A stretch of 64,000 bases of DNA from Albifimbria verrucaria (taxonomy: Eukaryota; Ascomycota; Sordariomycetes; Hypocreales; Stachybotryaceae): assembly GCA_020081605.1 (NCBI GenBank), contig JAHREC010000018.1, forward strand, positions 5,456,001-5,520,000, read 5' to 3'. The stretch's first letter is position 1. Each line of letters begins with the position of its first letter. The notes below the pieces were generated by a model that saw only the letters and a program-made list of their open reading frames with translations, was not told the DNA's origin and made no database searches. Both the position numbers and the translations under genes were made by a program. Of the stretch, positions 60,988 through 64,000 are shown piece after piece.

Positions 60988-63900
60988 TCAAGCAGCGGGA
61001 GCGTGGGCCTTCTTGATGCCGTCGGCGGCAAGCTTGCCTAGCATGGCAATGCTGCCGGCACCCATAATCTCCAGAACACTGGAGTTGAGGCCGAGAGTGT
61101 GACGCCACCAGTTGCGGATCTCAATAGCAACCAGGAGTCGACACCCAGGCCGGACAGCGTCATGTTCACATCAAGCTCGCTAGGCGAGCGGGACATGAGG
61201 CTGTAGATACACTCGCCAATGGCCGTGGTGAGGAAGTCGATGTTGGCCTGGATGTCAAGCAGCGAGGGGTCGGCGTTAACGTTCTTAATGAACTGGCCAA
61301 AGTCCTCGTTGCCAGATCCACCAGCCGCAGCGTCAGCGTCCTTCATGTGGGAAGCCGCCATGCGGCGGTCTCTCTTCCAGACAGCACGGTTGTTAGGGTC
61401 AGACAGAGGCTTGGTGCTCTTGAGACCAATGATGAGCTCGGCAGGGTTCACAAAGGAGCCCTCGCTTGTAGGAGCGGGCTTCTGGTGTGACAGCATGAAG
61501 GTCAGACCCTCGAGCAGGTCGTTCTCCTTGAGCAGGTGGTAGCTGAGGGACTTGAACTGATCCAGGAGAGACTGGTTCTCAACAACGTAACCAACGTCGT
61601 CCATGACACCGACGTTAAGCACGGATGCGGGCAGACCCAGGCTGTGACGGTACTGAGTGAAGGCAGCCAGGAAGGCGTTAGCGGCAGAGTAGTTGGCCTG
61701 GCCAATCTGTCCAACGACGTAGGAGATGGAAGAGAACAGGATGAAGAAGTCCAGGTCGACGTCCTTCAGGGCCTCGTGCAGGTTGATGGCACCCTCAACC
61801 TTGGGGTTGGCGGCCTCGAACCAGTCGTCGTGGGTGAGCTGGGAAATGGCACGATCCCTGAGAACCATGGTCATCAGGAAAACACCAGCAACGGGCTTGC
61901 CAGCCTCGGCAACGGTCCTCTTAACGTCCTCGATCTTGGTGACGCTACCCTTGATGGTCTGCACGACGCAGCCCTGAGCCTCAAGCTCGCGAATGAAGAT
62001 CTGGTCCTTCTCGGAATCACCAGCGGACCGCGAGAGGAAGATGAGGTGGCGGGCGCCGTTCTGGACCATCCAGTTGGAGACGGAGCGACCGAGACCACCG
62101 AAACCACCGACCAGGAGGTAAGAGGCGTCGGAACGGAACTTGGCAACCTGGGGCTTGGAGGCAACCTCGAGCTCGGAGGCATCCTCGGGCATGGTAACGA
62201 CGATCTTGCCAATGTGCTGACCCTTCTGCATGTAACGGAAAGCGTCGATGACCTCAGTAGCACTGAAGATCTTCATGGGGGTAATGGGCTTGATCTTGCC
62301 GCTGTCGTAGTACTTGTTGAACTGGATGAGGATCCTGGATTGCGGGTCAGTATCATGGTCATGATGAATCGATCTCAAGGAGCTTGTAAAACTTACTTCT
62401 GGCACACATCAGGTCGCTCGACAGCCATCTGAGACATGTCGATACCGTGGAAAGAACGGTTAGACTCGAAGATGTCCATGCCAAGCTGGGCTTTGCCAAT
62501 GAAATCACGCTTTCCGATCTCCAACATCTTACCGAACTGGGCGACGCACTTCCACGAAACGTGGAGGAGCTCGCCAGAGAGGGAGTTGAGGACCAGGTCG
62601 GCACCACGGCCGTTGGTCGCGGCCATGAGATCGCCGTAGAAGGAAGCGTCACGCGAGTTGAAGATGTGCTCACGGGGAATGCCAAAGTTGTCGATGAGGT
62701 ACTGGACCTTGTCGGGGTTACCGACGGTGGCATAAATCTTGGCACCCATCATCTGGGCGACGTTGATGGCAGCGATACCGACACCACCGCAGGCGGAGTG
62801 GATAAGGACGCTGTCACCTTCGGTCATGCCACCGAGGTTGATCAGGGCGTGGATGGCCGTGGCGTAAACGCAGGGAATGGTAGCGGCCTCCTCGAAGCTG
62901 AGCTTGTCGGAGATCTTGATGACAAGGTTGGCCTCGGTGACGAAGTTGGTGGTGAAGCAACCGTGGCCAATGGTCATGACGCGGTCACCGACGGACAGGT
63001 TCTTGACGTTGGGACCAATCTTGCGAATGACACCAGAGCACTCGATACCCAGACCGGGCTTGTAGCCCTCGACAATGCCCATGGCAACGAGGACATCCTT
63101 GAAGTTCATGCCAATGGCTCGGGGCTCAACAATGACCTCGTCGTCATTGAGCTCGACGGGGAGGTCCTCAACCCACTGCAGGGTCTGGAGCTGACCCATG
63201 CGGGCAATCTCAAGCTTGCGGGGACCCTCGCCAGCGCTGTTGAGGCTGGTAAGAGCCATGTCGATCCACTGGTAACGGGGAATGAGGACGCTGTTGTCAA
63301 CCAAAGCGTACTCCCACTCGGGGTCGAACTGGGCGCCCTTGGTGCGGTTGCGGAACTTCTCGAAGACGATGGCAACGGTCTCAGCATCGAAGGCGTTGAC
63401 GTCGGTCTCGAGCGTGGCCCAGTCCAGGGACAATTCAGAGCGCACGTTGCGAGTGGCACCGATGGTGGTGGCATAGCGAGCGTCCTTGGTGCCGACCTGA
63501 GCGAGGCCAGTCACCCAGAGCAGACCCTTGTCGGCGGGGAACTTGCCAATGTAAGCCTGCCACTGTGCCATCTCCTCAGCGGACATGTCGTAGTAGAAGG
63601 GCTTCTCAAGGTCAAGCAGCGAGATAACGTCGGCGTCAGCACGGGGCTCATCAGCCAGGGTACCAGTAGAGACGGTGAAGCCCTGCTGGGTAAGCAGATC
63701 GCTGAGAGCCTTGGCGGGTCCGTCGACAGCCTTGGTAAGGAGGACGACGTCGCCGTGAGGGCGCGAGGGAGTGCTGAGGGTAGAGATGATGCTGGCGTTG
63801 ATGTGGTAGGGGTGGTCATCATCAAAGACAACAGCATCGTTGCCTGAGAGTCCGGCCTCACGGAGCTCGTTGTCCCATCTAGAACTCTCAATATAAGGAG

Positions 63901-64000
63901 CCTCGGTGCGGCCATCGGCAACACCGACCCACCATTCAGGGCGGAAGCCGTTGATGAAGTTGAAGACCTTGAAGGCAGGGTTGAGCTCCTGAAGCAGGAG
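60988..64000 (-). CDS. highly reducing polyketide synthase, C-terminal part (cut by window edge)
   Basis: Type I iterative PKS; only the modules after the dehydratase/methyltransferase region are in the window. From the right edge: an inter-domain/structural KR segment ([20 protein letters not shown]); an enoyl reductase ([12 protein letters not shown] and the NADPH loop [11 protein letters not shown]; about 63170-62420); a ketoreductase ([12 protein letters not shown] at about 62120, catalytic [11 protein letters not shown]); and an acyl carrier protein with GVDS as phosphopantetheine site. One intron lies at 62335-62396. One base is missing at 61134-61135; with it the ACP continues as [16 protein letters not shown] and stops at 60988-60990, otherwise the frame stops at 61038. 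There is no thioesterase, as usual for this class. KS, AT and DH should lie beyond 64000. The product is unknown. Confidence 0.92.

Noticed and set aside
62447..63847. 466-codon plus-strand open frame opposite the PKS
   Set aside because: Antisense of the enoyl reductase region; rich in Val, Gly, Asp and Leu as expected for a shadow frame, with no motif.
1..64000. CRISPR array, bacterial-type operon, or integrated virus
   Set aside because: Intron-rich fungal genes throughout, no spaced direct repeats, and no viral, integrase or transposase motif recognised.

Overview
The window is chromosomal DNA of a filamentous ascomycete (Pezizomycotina, most likely a Sordariomycete). Evidence: genes are cut by short GT-AG introns (mostly 50-65 bp), two tRNA-Leu genes carry short introns, and the gene set is typically fungal (Msb2-type mucin, Pho80-family cyclin, Zn2Cys6-like factor, highly reducing polyketide synthase, secreted tyrosinase). 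Gene density is moderate, with several gene-free stretches of 2-7 kb.

Layout. 1.5-3.7 kb: Zn2Cys6-like transcription factor (+). 4.7-5.6 kb: acyl-protein thioesterase-type hydrolase (+). 5.9-7.2 kb: delta-12 fatty acid desaturase (-). 9.8-11.3 kb: UNC93-type membrane transporter (+). 11.75-12.12 kb: two tRNA-Leu(CAG) genes (+). 12.4-14.65 kb: secreted GH37 trehalase (-). 16.3-17.75 kb: L-threonine aldolase (-). 21.0-21.9 kb: ARL8 GTPase (-). 25.2-28.95 kb: RPA135, second-largest RNA polymerase I subunit (+). 30.6-32.7 kb: secreted tyrosinase (+). 34.6-35.1 kb: possible small secreted protein (-). 37.8-39.0 kb: acetoacetate-decarboxylase-like protein (+). 40.4-42.2 kb: Pho80-family cyclin (-). 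46.4-47.3 kb: proteasome beta-1 PRE3 (-). 47.9-48.6 kb: ER sulfhydryl oxidase ERV2 (-). 55.9-59.4 kb: signalling mucin MSB2 (+). 61.0 kb to the right edge: C-terminal part of a highly reducing polyketide synthase (-).

Main caution. Nearly every gene, including essential ones (RPA135, PRE3), is broken by single-base losses, and where the break can be located it mostly falls in a G or C run. The consistent direction on both strands points to consensus error in G/C homopolymers, not to pseudogenes. Coding spans below are given as if those bases were present, and break positions are stated. Clean exceptions are the desaturase, the UNC93-type gene and the threonine aldolase.

Most genes are independent housekeeping or metabolic loci. 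The only sign of a secondary-metabolite cluster is the polyketide synthase, whose N-terminal half and likely cluster partners lie beyond position 64000. I did not find a clearly new multi-gene system. The most interesting items are the tandem tRNA-Leu pair with a compensatory acceptor-stem change, a dense GGTACCT motif field upstream of MSB2, the animal-type secreted trehalase, the acidic insert in the cyclin, and a candidate small secreted protein.
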